From: JABJAG01 sp965222215
Lineage (GTDB): Bacteria > Pseudomonadota > Alphaproteobacteria > UBA6615
NCBI GenBank assembly: GCA_965222215.1
Contig: OZ244931.1
Coordinates: forward strand, 620,001-684,000
Reading direction: 5' to 3'
DNA length: 64,000 bases
The position numbers and the translations under genes were made by a program. The notes beneath the pieces are model-generated. The model was not told the origin of the DNA. It saw nothing but the letters and a program-made list of their open reading frames with translations, and searched no databases. This document shows, piece by piece, positions 35,048 through 43,834 of this stretch. The stretch's first letter is position 1, and each line of letters begins with the position of its first letter.

Positions 35048-36396
35048 ATCGGAATCCTGACCACCGCGCGCAACCCGCCGAGCGGGGAGTCTTCCAGGCG
35101 AATTTCGCCGCCGTGATTGGCGACGATATCCTGCGCGATCGACAGACCCAGGCCCGTCCCCCCGGTTTCCACGTTGCGGGACTGGTCGAGCCGGAAAAAC
35201 GGCCGGAACACTTCCTCGCGCATCTCCGGGGCGATGCCCGGACCGTTGTCGTCGACGAGTATCTGGAGGACCCGGCCGTCGCGTGACACGGTGAGCGCGA
35301 TCCGGTCGCCATGCCGGCCCGCGTTTTCGACGAGATTGGTGAGGCAACGCCGCATGGCGTTGCGGGCGAGCGGGAGTTCGACATTGTCCTGGATATCGAG
35401 CTCGACGGGCGGCCCGTTCCGCGCCGCGTCGCGCGCGATCTCCTCGAGCAACAGCGTCGCGTTCACCGGCCGGCGTTCCTCCGTGCCCTCGCCGCGCGCG
35501 AAGTTCAGATATCCTTCGATCATGCCTTCCATGGCGGCCACATCGGAACTCAGTTCCTCGATCTCCGCATTCTTGTCGAGCATGGCGATCTGCAGCTTCA
35601 TCCGGGTCAGCGGTGTGCGAAGGTCGTGGCTGACACCCGCCAGCATCTCCGTGCGCTGCTGGATCTGTCGCTCCAGGCGACCGCGCATGGCCATGAACGC
35701 GCTTGCCGCCTGGCGGACTTCGGTCGCACCGGAGGGCTTGAAGTTCGGCGTGTCCCGGCCCTTGCCGAAGTTGTCGGCAGCGGTGGCCAGGCGCCGGATC
35801 GGGCTGACCTGATTGCGCATGAAGAGCGTGGCGACCGCAAACAGGATCAGCGAGGTGCCGGTCATCCAGAGAATGAAGACCTTCGTGGTCGAGCTGATCA
35901 GGCGTTCCTCGTTCGCGGATACCTTCAGCACGCCGTCGGGAAGCTGGACGTCGATCAGCACGCGATTTCGCTGGCTGGTCGCGTCGATCACCGACGGGCG
36001 CTGCACGATCTCGTTCATCGAGCGCGCAAGGGTCGTCTCGAGATTGCCCGACGGTTCGAATTCCACGTTCGGCAGGATGGCGCCTGCATCGTAGACGACG
36101 ATCAGGTCGAGTGTGCGCCGGGCAAGGTCGAAGACGGCGGCCCGGTTGCTGTTGATCCGGTTGACGTCGACGAGTTCGAGGATCATCGCGATGTCGCCCG
36201 CAAGCGCATTGGCGCGATGCCGGCTGACGTTCGACCAGTGCCGGTCGTAGAAGATGATGCCGCTGACGATCTGCAGCAGCACCAGCGGCGTGACGATAAT
36301 CAGGAGCGATCGCGCCAGCAGCCCGCGCGGCAATACCCGCTTGAGCGAGAGCCGTACCAGGCGCGGCATGCGCATGACGTCGTCTAAACGCGCCAT
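35044..36396 (-). CDS. EnvZ-like sensor histidine kinase
   Basis: A two-component sensor of 450 residues. There are two membrane helices (about residues 26-48 and 172-190) enclosing a periplasmic loop of about 120 residues, then HAMP (FMRNQVSPIRRLATAADNFG). The phosphorylation box is AGVSHDLRTPLTRMKLQIAML (His near 254). The ATPase domain has NLVENAGRHG and DNGPGIAPE, with GGTGLGLSIAQDIV at the end. It is 21 bp downstream of the response regulator and surely is its partner. The signal is unknown. Confidence 0.95.
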   Translation of the reverse strand: MARLDDVMRMPRLVRLSLKRVLPRGLLARSLLIIVTPLVLLQIVSGIIFYDRHWSNVSRHRANALAGDIAMILELVDVNRINSNRAAVFDLARRTLDLIVVYDAGAILPNVEFEPSGNLETTLARSMNEIVQRPSVIDATSQRNRVLIDVQLPDGVLKVSANEERLISSTTKVFILWMTGTSLILFAVATLFMRNQVSPIRRLATAADNFGKGRDTPNFKPSGATEVRQAASAFMAMRGRLERQIQQRTEMLAGVSHDLRTPLTRMKLQIAMLDKNAEIEELSSDVAAMEGMIEGYLNFARGEGTEERRPVNATLLLEEIARDAARNGPPVELDIQDNVELPLARNAMRRCLTNLVENAGRHGDRIALTVSRDGRVLQILVDDNGPGIAPEMREEVFRPFFRLDQSRNVETGGTGLGLSIAQDIVANHGGEIRLEDSPLGGLRAVVRIPI

Positions 36397-36417
36397 TCGG
36401 GCGTCACTTTCTTCGTA

Positions 36418-37107
36418 TTAGTCGGGCCAGAGCACATAGCCTTGTCCACGAATCGTCTGCAGGTAGCGCGGATTGCGCGGGTCGGGTTCGATCTTACGCC
36501 GCAGACGCGTGACCTGCACATCGACAGCGCGCGAACTGCCGCCGATTCCGCTCTCGGCCTGCAGGTCGTCACGCGAGATCGCCTCTCCCGGGGTGCGCGC
36601 CAGGATGTCCAGAAGCCGCGCTTCGGTACCGGTCAGGGGGACGGTGTCGTCCGGGCCGCTCAGCAACTGGCGGCGGGCGTCGTAGGTCCGGCTGCCGAAC
36701 CTCAGTTCGCCCGGTTGTGGCGGGGCTTCGCCGGCCCGCCGCAAAATCGAGCGGATTCGCGCGACGAGCTCGCGCGGCTCGAATGGCTTGGTGAGGTAAT
36801 CGTCCGCCCCGCGCTCGAGCCCGTCGATCCGGTCTTCAGGTTCCGCCATCGCGGTGAGCATGAGGATCGGCACGTTGTTGATTTGCCGCAGGTCGGCCGT
36901 GAAGGTGAGACCGCTCTCGCCGGGCATCATGACGTCGAGGACCAGCAGGTCGAACCGGATGCTGGACAACCTGTCGCGTGCCTCCGCGGCACTGCCCGCC
37001 GTGGTCACGCGAAAGCCGCTGTCCGTCAGGAATTTCTGAAGCAGATCCCGCAGGCGCCTGTCGTCGTCCACGACAAGAATATGTGCGGTGTCGTCCATGG
37101 CTGACAT
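36418..37107 (-). CDS. OmpR family response regulator (PetR-like)
   Basis: A 229-residue regulator. The receiver domain has the acidic pocket (ILVVDDDRR), the phospho-Asp in LLVLDVMMPGESG and TLTA-type switch LMLTAMAEPED plus the conserved Lys in DDYLTKPFEPREL. The C-terminal winged helix contains ISRDDLQAESGIGGSSRAVDVQVTRLRRKIEPDP. This domain order and the adjacent MarR gene resemble PetP/PetR, which in Rhodobacter controls bc1 synthesis. Here the kinase is next to it. The link to bc1 is inference. Confidence 0.93.
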   Translation of the reverse strand: MSAMDDTAHILVVDDDRRLRDLLQKFLTDSGFRVTTAGSAAEARDRLSSIRFDLLVLDVMMPGESGLTFTADLRQINNVPILMLTAMAEPEDRIDGLERGADDYLTKPFEPRELVARIRSILRRAGEAPPQPGELRFGSRTYDARRQLLSGPDDTVPLTGTEARLLDILARTPGEAISRDDLQAESGIGGSSRAVDVQVTRLRRKIEPDPRNPRYLQTIRGQGYVLWPD

Positions 37108-37172
37108 GGCCGGATTATATCCTGCGAAGCGCGACGAAAACGGAAGATTCGTGTGAGGCCGTGGAGGTCAGG

Positions 37173-37679
37173 CTACTGTCGCCCGGGCCGCCGCCCTGTT
37201 GCCGGCCGCACGCGCGCGCGATCTTCGGGATTCACGATGCCGGTGAGAACCCGGCGAAACCCTTCCACCGCTTCGATGCCCGCTTCGCGGTAAGCGCGTG
37301 CGAAGCGTTCCATCTGGACCGTCGTCAGCTCGTGTTCGAGCGCTTTGCCCTTCGACGAGAGGGTCAGTTGCTTGCGCCGGCGGTCGGCCGGGTCGGCACG
37401 CTGGTTGACGTATCCGTCCTCGACGAGGTGCCCGAGCACACGCGACAGGCTCTGTTTGGTAATCCGAAGAATCTCCAGGAGTTCGGTGACGGTGATGCCC
37501 GGATTGCGACCGACGAAGTAGATGGCCCTGTGATGGGCGCGCCCGAGCCCGTGTCTGTCCAGAATGGCGTCGGGTTCGCCCGTAAAATCGCGATACGCGT
37601 AGAAAAGCAACTCGATCCCCTGGCGAAAATCCTCTTCGCGAAGATCGAGAGGGCCGAGGCCTGATTTAAGGTCAACCAT
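37173..37679 (-). CDS. MarR family transcriptional regulator (PetP-like)
   Basis: A 168-residue winged-helix repressor. The DNA-binding region reads GITVTELLEILRITKQSLSRVLGHLVEDGYVNQRADPADRRRKQLTLSSKG. It is followed by the response regulator (66 bp) and kinase. Its start codon is inside a GTCAAC-CAT-GTTGAC palindrome (37671-37685) with TTAAG and TTAA on the two sides, a good autoregulatory operator. The combination of MarR plus OmpR genes resembles petP-petR. Confidence 0.92.
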   Translation of the reverse strand: MVDLKSGLGPLDLREEDFRQGIELLFYAYRDFTGEPDAILDRHGLGRAHHRAIYFVGRNPGITVTELLEILRITKQSLSRVLGHLVEDGYVNQRADPADRRRKQLTLSSKGKALEHELTTVQMERFARAYREAGIEAVEGFRRVLTGIVNPEDRARVRPATGRRPGRQ

Positions 37680-37689
37680 GTTGACTTAA
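37666..37689. promoter_or_regulatory. Candidate MarR operator over the start codon
   Basis: TTAAG (37666-37670), GTCAAC (37671-37676), CAT (37677-37679, the start codon complement), GTTGAC (37680-37685) and TTAA (37686-37689) form a 24-bp near-perfect palindrome. MarR dimers often bind such sites. It lies between divergent marR and ilvE, so could control both; the ilvE start is about 90 bp away. Confidence 0.6.
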
Positions 37690-37780
37690 TTAGACGGTAA
37701 TGTTACGTCACGCAACCTCAGTGCGGAATAATTTGTCGCCGCGCGGGCCTAAAACGTTCGAAAGTGTCGAGGGAAGACCG

Positions 37781-38680
37781 ATGCAAGAAGCTCCTTATGA
37801 TGATCGCGACGGCGTGATCTGGATGGACGGCGAGTTTGTGCCGTGGCGCGATGCCAAGTTGCATTTTCTCAGCCATGCGCTGCACTACGCGTCCTGCGTT
37901 TTCGAGGGCATGCGCGCCTACAATGGCGAGATTTTCGAGCTGACGGCCCACAATCAACGCCTGCACGATTCAGCCAAGATGCTGGGCTTCGAGGTGCCGT
38001 ACCCGGTTTCCGAACTGGACGACATCTGCCGCGAGGCGCTGGAGAAATCCGGCTACCAGGATGCCTATATCCGTCCGGCCGCGTGGCGCGGCCCGGAGCA
38101 GATGGGCGTGTCGGCGCAGAACTGCAAGATTCACATGGGGATCGCCGTCTGGCAGTGGCCGTCCTACTTCACGCCGGAAGCGCGCATGAAGGGGATCAAG
38201 ATCGACTGGGCGATCTACAACCGCCCGGACCCGAAGACCCAGCCGGTGCATGCGAAGGCCGCCGGCCTCTACATGATCTGCACGCTGTCGAAACATGCGG
38301 CGGAGGCCAATGGCTACTCCGATGCGTTGATGCTCGACTGGCGCGGCCAGCTGGCGGAGACCACCGGCGCGAATATGTTCCTTGTCATCGACGGCAAGAT
38401 CCACACACCGGCGCCTGACTGTTTCCTGAACGGCATTACCCGCAAGACGGTGATCAACCTGGCGCGCGCGCGCGGCTACGAGGTCATCGAGCGCGCGATC
38501 ATGCCGGAAGAGCTGAGCGACGCGAGCGAGATGTTCGTTACGGGCACGGCTGCGGAGGTGACGCCGATCGCGCAGATCGCCGACGATCATACGTTCGAAG
38601 TGGGCGAGATCACGAAATCGCTGATGCAGGACTATGACGACCTTGTGAACGGTCGGGCGGAAGCGGTCGCGGCGGAGTAG
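37781..38680 (+). CDS. ilvE: Branched-chain amino acid aminotransferase
   Basis: A class IV fold PLP enzyme (299 residues) that makes or degrades Val, Leu and Ile with 2-oxoglutarate/glutamate. Early motifs VIWMDGEFVPWRDAKLHFLSHALHYASCVFEGMRAY and the catalytic Lys in QPVHAKAAGLYMICTLSKHAA are seen, followed by LMLDWRGQLAETTGANMFLV. ATG 37781 follows GGGAAG by about 6 nt; the open frame upstream is not homologous. It faces moaE tail to tail with 9 bp between. Confidence 0.95.
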   Translation: MQEAPYDDRDGVIWMDGEFVPWRDAKLHFLSHALHYASCVFEGMRAYNGEIFELTAHNQRLHDSAKMLGFEVPYPVSELDDICREALEKSGYQDAYIRPAAWRGPEQMGVSAQNCKIHMGIAVWQWPSYFTPEARMKGIKIDWAIYNRPDPKTQPVHAKAAGLYMICTLSKHAAEANGYSDALMLDWRGQLAETTGANMFLVIDGKIHTPAPDCFLNGITRKTVINLARARGYEVIERAIMPEELSDASEMFVTGTAAEVTPIAQIADDHTFEVGEITKSLMQDYDDLVNGRAEAVAAE

Positions 38681-38689
38681 CCTGCCGGA

Positions 38690-39169
38690 TTACCGCGCCG
38701 CGTCGGGCTTTTCGGCCCAGCGCGCCATCGCCGCATCGTCGGATTCCCGGGCGTCGACCCAGCTGCCGCCGGCGTCGGATTCTTCCAGTTTCCAGAAGGG
38801 TGCCTCGGTCTTGAGCCAGTCCATCAGGAACTGGCACGCCTCGAACGCGGCGTGGCGGTGCGCCGACGCGCAGGCGACGAGGACGATCCGGTCGCCGGGC
38901 GACAGCGTGCCGTAGCGGTGGACAATGAGGCTTGCCGCCAAAGGCCATCGGCCGTTCGCCTCGGCCTCGATCTCCTCGAGTTTCTTCTCCGTCATGCCCG
39001 GATAGTGTTCCAGGGTCATGGTATCGATTTTCGCGGACTCACCGTCGACCGGCGCCATGTCGCGCACCAGACCGACGAAGGTCGCGACGGCGCCGATGGA
39101 ACGGTCTCCATCCGTGAGCGCCGAAAGTTCGGCGCCGACATCGAAGTCTTCCTGCTGGACGCGGATCAT
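38690..39169 (-). CDS. moaE: Molybdopterin synthase large subunit
   Basis: Transfers sulfur from the MoaD thiocarboxylate to precursor Z (cPMP). 159 residues. Motifs: ATFVGLVRDM, LEHYPGMTEKKLE, LIVHRYGTLSPGD, SAHRHAAFEACQFLMDWLKTEAPFWKLE (with the active Lys residues). The last gene of a run uvrC-pgsA-mobB-moeA-moaD-moaE, all on the minus strand. moaD is 10 bp upstream. Confidence 0.97.
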   Translation of the reverse strand: MIRVQQEDFDVGAELSALTDGDRSIGAVATFVGLVRDMAPVDGESAKIDTMTLEHYPGMTEKKLEEIEAEANGRWPLAASLIVHRYGTLSPGDRIVLVACASAHRHAAFEACQFLMDWLKTEAPFWKLEESDAGGSWVDARESDDAAMARWAEKPDAAR

Positions 39170-39179
39170 TGCGGCACCC

Positions 39180-39431
39180 CTAGCCGCCGGTCACCGGCGG
39201 AAAGAAGGCCACTTCGTCGCTATCCGCCAGCGGGTGGGTGAACTGGACGTATTCCTGGTTCACGGCGGCGCGAATCACCTCGCGCTTCTCGAACGCTTTC
39301 GCATAGCCGTCGTCTCTTGCGATCAGCCAGTCGACAAGGTCGCCCACGGTGTTCACGCCGTCCGGGCGCGCGATGTCCTCGGCCGAGGTGCCGATCCGCT
39401 GACGCATCCAGGCGAAATAGAGAATTTTCAT
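39180..39431 (-). CDS. moaD: Molybdopterin synthase small subunit
   Basis: The ubiquitin-like sulfur carrier. 83 residues. It begins MKILYFAWMRQRIGTS and ends VAFFPPVTGG, the Gly-Gly C-terminus that is adenylated and thiocarboxylated. Its start overlaps the moeA stop by 4 bp (ATGA), and moaE follows. Confidence 0.97.
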   Translation of the reverse strand: MKILYFAWMRQRIGTSAEDIARPDGVNTVGDLVDWLIARDDGYAKAFEKREVIRAAVNQEYVQFTHPLADSDEVAFFPPVTGG

Positions 39432-40705
39432 CGGGCCACTTCCGTGAAGGGTAAATAAGGTACCACGCTTCCCTCCGAGAGTTGGGTCGTGTCCTCGTCG
39501 AGTTCAACCAGACCGTCCGCGCCCACGAGCGACGACAGGATGCCCGCGCCGGCGCGCGGGAATTTGCGGGCGACCGGCATGCCGTCGGGGCCGTCTTCCA
39601 GGAACACGCGCACATACTCCCGCCGCCGCGCCTTTTTTCGATGGTCGAACCCCGCACGCACCAGAAACAGCCGTGGCTCCAGATCGGTTGCACCGGCGAG
39701 CCGGAGAAGCGCCGGGCGGGCCATGCGCAGGAAGGTCACCATCATGGCGGCCGGGTTGCCCGGCAGACCGATGAAGGGCGTGCCTTTGACCTGTCCGAAG
39801 GCGATCGGCCGGCCCGGCTTGATGGCCACTTTCCAGAAGTGGAGCGTGCCCGATTTCCTGATCGTGGCGGCCAGATGGTCTTCTTCGCCGACCGACATGC
39901 CGGCGCTGGAAACAATCGCATCGCACGTTGCCGCGGCACGATCGAGGGTCTCCGCGATCCGTGCCGGGTTGTCGGGCACGATTCCGAGATCGGTGATTTC
40001 GCAGCCGATCTGTCGCAGCGCAGCCATCAACGCATGCCGGTTCGCATCGTAGATCTGGCCATCCTCGGCCGTCCCGCCCGGCTCGACAACTTCGTTGCCC
40101 GTGGACAGGACCGCCACGGAAAGGCGTTTGAAAACGGTGAGCTCCGTGATGCCGACGGACGCCGCCAGGCCGATTTCCTGCGGCCGCATGCGGTCCCCGG
40201 TGCGCAGTATCGTGTCGCCCGCGGTCACGTCCTCGCCCTGCGCCCGGCGATTCGCGCCGCGCGCAATGCCGGGCGGGATCGAGACGTAACTCGTGCCGTC
40301 GATTTCCTGCGTGGTGCAGTCTTCCTGCATCAGGACGGTATCGGGCCCCTCCGTGCCGCCGGGGATCGGCGCGCCCGTGAAGATGCGCGTGGCGGTGCCG
40401 GGACCGGGCGTCGCGTGCCCGGCCTGTCCGGCGGCAACACGGCCGGTGATGGGGAGTTGCGTATCGCCGTCCGTCGACAGATCGTCGAAGTAGACCGCGT
40501 AGCCGTCGACGGCCGAGTTGTCGTGGGGCGGCACGTCGCGTTGCGAACGAATGTCCTGCGCCAGAAAACGGTTGGCGCATTCCTGCAGCGCCAGCCGCTC
40601 CGTGCCGACCACGGGAACCAGGCGCGCCTTGAGGGCGGCAAGCGCTTCGGCGGCGGGCATGAGGCCCGTCCCGGGCACGAAGCAATCGTCGGAAAGCTGG
40701 GCCAT
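39428..40705 (-). CDS. moeA: Molybdopterin molybdenumtransferase
   Basis: Inserts molybdate into adenylylated molybdopterin. 425 residues in four domains: LAVLSTGNEVVEPGG, then SSAGMSVGEEDHLAATI and KVAIKPGRPIAFG plus IGLPGNPAAMMVTFLRM, all MoeA signatures. DNSAVDGYAVYFDDL is the N-terminal cofactor contact. It overlaps moaD by 4 bp, and mobB is 3 bp upstream. Makes this a dedicated Mo-cofactor operon segment. Confidence 0.96.
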   Translation of the reverse strand: MAQLSDDCFVPGTGLMPAAEALAALKARLVPVVGTERLALQECANRFLAQDIRSQRDVPPHDNSAVDGYAVYFDDLSTDGDTQLPITGRVAAGQAGHATPGPGTATRIFTGAPIPGGTEGPDTVLMQEDCTTQEIDGTSYVSIPPGIARGANRRAQGEDVTAGDTILRTGDRMRPQEIGLAASVGITELTVFKRLSVAVLSTGNEVVEPGGTAEDGQIYDANRHALMAALRQIGCEITDLGIVPDNPARIAETLDRAAATCDAIVSSAGMSVGEEDHLAATIRKSGTLHFWKVAIKPGRPIAFGQVKGTPFIGLPGNPAAMMVTFLRMARPALLRLAGATDLEPRLFLVRAGFDHRKKARRREYVRVFLEDGPDGMPVARKFPRAGAGILSSLVGADGLVELDEDTTQLSEGSVVPYLPFTEVAR

Positions 40706-40708
40706 TCG

Positions 40709-41245
40709 TCAGGCCCTTCCCGTCGTGGCGGCTTCCGGTCCCGCACCCAGTTTCCAGTGAGAGGCGATAAAGTCGGCGATGCCGGCGATGTCGCCGATAT
40801 CGAACTGGCTGATGCCGGGAGCCAAACCTTCGACGCCGGCCTCGCTGGCAATGGCCACGACGTCCCTGGCCGTGGCGGCGATGGGCGGTTCGTCGAGGCC
40901 TTCCCGGTAGACCTCTATCTTGTCGAGAGACGAACTCTTGAAGCCCTCGACGAGCACCACGTCGACCGGGCTCATGCGACCGAGGAGGTCGTCGAGGTCC
41001 GGCTCGGGCGCACCGTGCAGCTCGTGCATCAGCGCCCATCGCTGTTCGGACCCGACCATCACTTCCGTTGCCCCCGCGTCACGGTGGCGCCACGAGTCCT
41101 TGCCCGGCGTGTCGACGTCGAAACGGTGGTGCGCATGTTTGACAGTGGAGACACGAAAGCCGCGCGCCGTCAGCTCGCCGACAAGTGCGACGAGCAGGGT
41201 CGTCTTTCCGCTGTTGTGCCAGCCGACAATTCCGACCGCCTTCAT
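40709..41245 (-). CDS. mobB: Molybdopterin-guanine dinucleotide biosynthesis adapter MobB
   Basis: A small GTP-binding partner for MobA, which makes the MGD form of the cofactor for DMSO-reductase-type enzymes. 178 residues. Walker A is GIVGWHNSGKTTLLVALV, then VSTVKHAHHRFDVDTPGKDSWRHRDAGA, and VVLVEGFKSSSLDKIEVYR. It starts at ATG 41245 and overlaps the pgsA stop by 4 bp. MobA is not in the window. Confidence 0.95.
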   Translation of the reverse strand: MKAVGIVGWHNSGKTTLLVALVGELTARGFRVSTVKHAHHRFDVDTPGKDSWRHRDAGATEVMVGSEQRWALMHELHGAPEPDLDDLLGRMSPVDVVLVEGFKSSSLDKIEVYREGLDEPPIAATARDVVAIASEAGVEGLAPGISQFDIGDIAGIADFIASHWKLGAGPEAATTGRA

Positions 41246-41802
41246 TTCCCCGGTCCCGCAGGCGCGTTGAGTTGCCGCGCCGCCGTGGTGGCGTAGTCGA
41301 CACCCGTGATGAGTGTCAGGGCCGTCGCGAGCCACCAGAGGCCGGACGTGGCGATGGCCTGGCCGCCCACATCGAGCGCGGGAAGCAGAAACAGGCCGAG
41401 GGCGACGAACTGGACGGTCGTTTTCCACTTCGCGAGCTGCGTCACGGGGAGGGGTATGTTCCGGATCGCGAGAAATTCGCGAAGGCCGGAGACCAGAAAT
41501 TCGCGGCTGAGAATCAGGATGGCCGCGGCGATGTCCCAGCGTGCGATGTCTCCGCTGCCGACAAGCGCAACGATCAGGGCAACGACAAGGACCTTGTCCG
41601 CGATCGGGTCGATCAGCGCACCGAGGGCGCTCTGCTGATGCAGCTTGCGGGCGAGGAAGCCGTCAAGAAAGTCCGTGAGGGCGATCAGGGCGTACAGTCC
41701 CACGGCCCACCAGCGCGCGGCGCTGCTATCCGTGTAGAGCAACAGGACCAGCACCGGGATCAGCGCGATTCGCGCAAACGTCAGGATATTCGGGATCGTC
41801 AC
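41242..41802 (-). CDS. pgsA: CDP-diacylglycerol-glycerol-3-phosphate 3-phosphatidyltransferase
   Basis: Makes phosphatidylglycerol-phosphate, committed step to phosphatidylglycerol and cardiolipin. The 186-residue membrane protein has the CDP-alcohol transferase motif with all Asp residues (TDFLDGFLARKLHQQSALG, then IDPIADK) and several membrane helices. It starts at GTG 41802 (VTIPNILT), only one base after the uvrC stop, so it depends on translational coupling. Confidence 0.95.
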   Translation of the reverse strand: MTIPNILTFARIALIPVLVLLLYTDSSAARWWAVGLYALIALTDFLDGFLARKLHQQSALGALIDPIADKVLVVALIVALVGSGDIARWDIAAAILILSREFLVSGLREFLAIRNIPLPVTQLAKWKTTVQFVALGLFLLPALDVGGQAIATSGLWWLATALTLITGVDYATTAARQLNAPAGPGK

Positions 41803-41803
41803 G

Positions 41804-43834
41804 TCAGCTCGCCGTGTGGAAGAAATCGTAGATACGACGTGCCACGGTATTGCTGATACCGTCCACCTTTTCGAGGTCCTGCAATCCGGCCTGGGAGACG
41901 GCGCGCGCGGAACCGAAATGATTGAGCAGCGCGCGTTTTCGGTTGGCGCCCACACCGGGAATTTCGTCGAGCGGGTTCTGGGCGATCGCACGCGAGCGTT
42001 TGGCCCGGTGGCCGCCGATGACGAAGCGGTGGGACTCGTCGCGCAGGCGCTGCAGGTAGTAGAGAACCGGGTCGCGCGGGGGCAACTGGAACCCGTCGGC
42101 ATCGCCGTCCGCGATGAAAAACCGCTCGCGCCCGGCGTCCCGGTCCGGCCCCTTGGCGATGGCAACCACGGGAATATCGTCGATCCCCAGCTCGCTCAGG
42201 GCGGCCACGGCGGAGGCCAGTTGTCCCTTGCCGCCATCGATGAGCAACAGGTCGGGCCACTGGCCCTCGGTGCGTTCCGGGTCTTCCTTGAGCGCGCGTG
42301 AAAACCGCCGGGTCAGCATTTCGTTCATCATCGCGTAGTCGTCGCCCGGGCTGTAGCCGTCCGATTCCTCGCTCGCCGCGCCGCGCATGTTGAAACGCCG
42401 GTATGCCTGCTTCATGAAGCCGTCCGGCCCGGCGACAATCATGGCGCCCGTCGCATGGGCCCCGCGGACATGGGAGTTGTCGTACACCTCGATACGCTTC
42501 GGGGGTGCGTCGAGGCCGAACAGTTCCGCCACTTTCGAGAGCAGATCGCGGGTTGTCGCGGTTTCGGCAAGACGCCGCTGCAGCGCGTCCCGGGCGTTGG
42601 TCCGGGCATGATCCAGAAGCTTGCGCTTCGCGCCGCGCTGCGGGACCGACAGGCTGACCTTCCGTTCGGTCCGAACGCCGAGCGCTTCCGCGATGAGCGC
42701 CTGTTCCGGGACCTCATGGCTCAGAAGGATGACCGGGGGAGCGGGCTTGTTCTCGTAGAACTGCCCGAGGAACGCGGCCAGGACCTCGTCGATGTCTTCG
42801 GATTTGTCGTGACGAGGAAAATAGGCGCGGTTGCCGTAGTTGCGGCCGGACCGAAAGAAAAAGACTTGGATGCAGATGCGCCCGCCGTCTTCCTCGGCGG
42901 CGACGATATCGGCGTCGTTCAGATCGAGATTCTCGATATTGATGTCCTGGTGGGACTGAATCTGGGTCATCGCCCGGATGCGGTCGCGGTAGCGGGCGGC
43001 GGCCTCGAACTCCATTTCGTCGGAGGCGTTCTGCATGGCGGCTGCCAGTTCGTCCTGGATTTCCCGGGAACGGCCGGACAGGAAGCTCCGTGCCTGCCCC
43101 ACAAGCGTATCGTATTCGGACCCGGTCACATGGCCGACGCAGGGCGCGGCACAACGTTTCAGCTGGAATTTGAGGCAGGGGCGCGTGCGCCCCGAGAAAA
43201 CCGCGTCGGAACAACTGCGCAGCAGGAACGCTCGTTCGAGAGCATTCAGGGTGCGGTTGACGGCGCCGGCCGACGCGAACGGACCGAAATACTCGCCCGG
43301 GAGCGTGCGCGCGCCGCGATATTTCACGACACCCGGCCAGTCGGCAGGGTCGGGTCCGGACCGGCTCTGGCGACGGGACTTCTGTTCCTCGCGCGCGCGC
43401 TTTGCATCCGGGTCGGCGCCGGTCTTGCGGGTCTGGTTGTCGAGATGGCGCGTGAGCAGGATGTAGGGGAAACTCTTGTCGTCGCGCAGAAGCACGTTGT
43501 AGCGCGGCGCGAGCCGCTTGATGAGATTCGACTCCAGCAGCAGCGCCTCGGCCTCGGTATGGGTCGTGACGATCTCGAGTTCGGCCGTCTCCGCCACCAT
43601 GCGCTGAAGCCGATAGGGCAGCCGGTTGAGCTGGGTGTAGTTGGTGACACGCCTCTTGAGATTGCGTGCCTTGCCGACATAAAGCGCGTCGCCGTCCGTG
43701 TTCAACATCCGGTAGACGCCGGGACCCTCGGGCAGTGTGGTCAGCCGCTCGCGAATCAGGGCAACGCCGCCCGTGTCGGGCAGTTCGATTTCCGTCGTCG
43801 CGTTCAGCGTCTGGTCGTCTGCCGTTTCAGTCAT
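41804..43834 (-). CDS. uvrC: Excinuclease ABC subunit C
   Basis: Makes the two cuts around bulky DNA damage after UvrAB loading. 676 residues. The N-terminal GIY-YIG nuclease is GPGVYRMLNTDGDALYVGKARNLKRRV. The UVR (UvrB-binding) region is in the middle. The C-terminal RNase H-like nuclease has YDNSHVRGAHATGAMIV and DLLLIDGGKGQLASA, and the helix-hairpin-helix tail is DEIPGVGANRKRALLNHFGSARAV. First gene of the pgsA/molybdenum run. ATG 43834 is the family start. Confidence 0.97.
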   Translation of the reverse strand: MTETADDQTLNATTEIELPDTGGVALIRERLTTLPEGPGVYRMLNTDGDALYVGKARNLKRRVTNYTQLNRLPYRLQRMVAETAELEIVTTHTEAEALLLESNLIKRLAPRYNVLLRDDKSFPYILLTRHLDNQTRKTGADPDAKRAREEQKSRRQSRSGPDPADWPGVVKYRGARTLPGEYFGPFASAGAVNRTLNALERAFLLRSCSDAVFSGRTRPCLKFQLKRCAAPCVGHVTGSEYDTLVGQARSFLSGRSREIQDELAAAMQNASDEMEFEAAARYRDRIRAMTQIQSHQDINIENLDLNDADIVAAEEDGGRICIQVFFFRSGRNYGNRAYFPRHDKSEDIDEVLAAFLGQFYENKPAPPVILLSHEVPEQALIAEALGVRTERKVSLSVPQRGAKRKLLDHARTNARDALQRRLAETATTRDLLSKVAELFGLDAPPKRIEVYDNSHVRGAHATGAMIVAGPDGFMKQAYRRFNMRGAASEESDGYSPGDDYAMMNEMLTRRFSRALKEDPERTEGQWPDLLLIDGGKGQLASAVAALSELGIDDIPVVAIAKGPDRDAGRERFFIADGDADGFQLPPRDPVLYYLQRLRDESHRFVIGGHRAKRSRAIAQNPLDEIPGVGANRKRALLNHFGSARAVSQAGLQDLEKVDGISNTVARRIYDFFHTAS

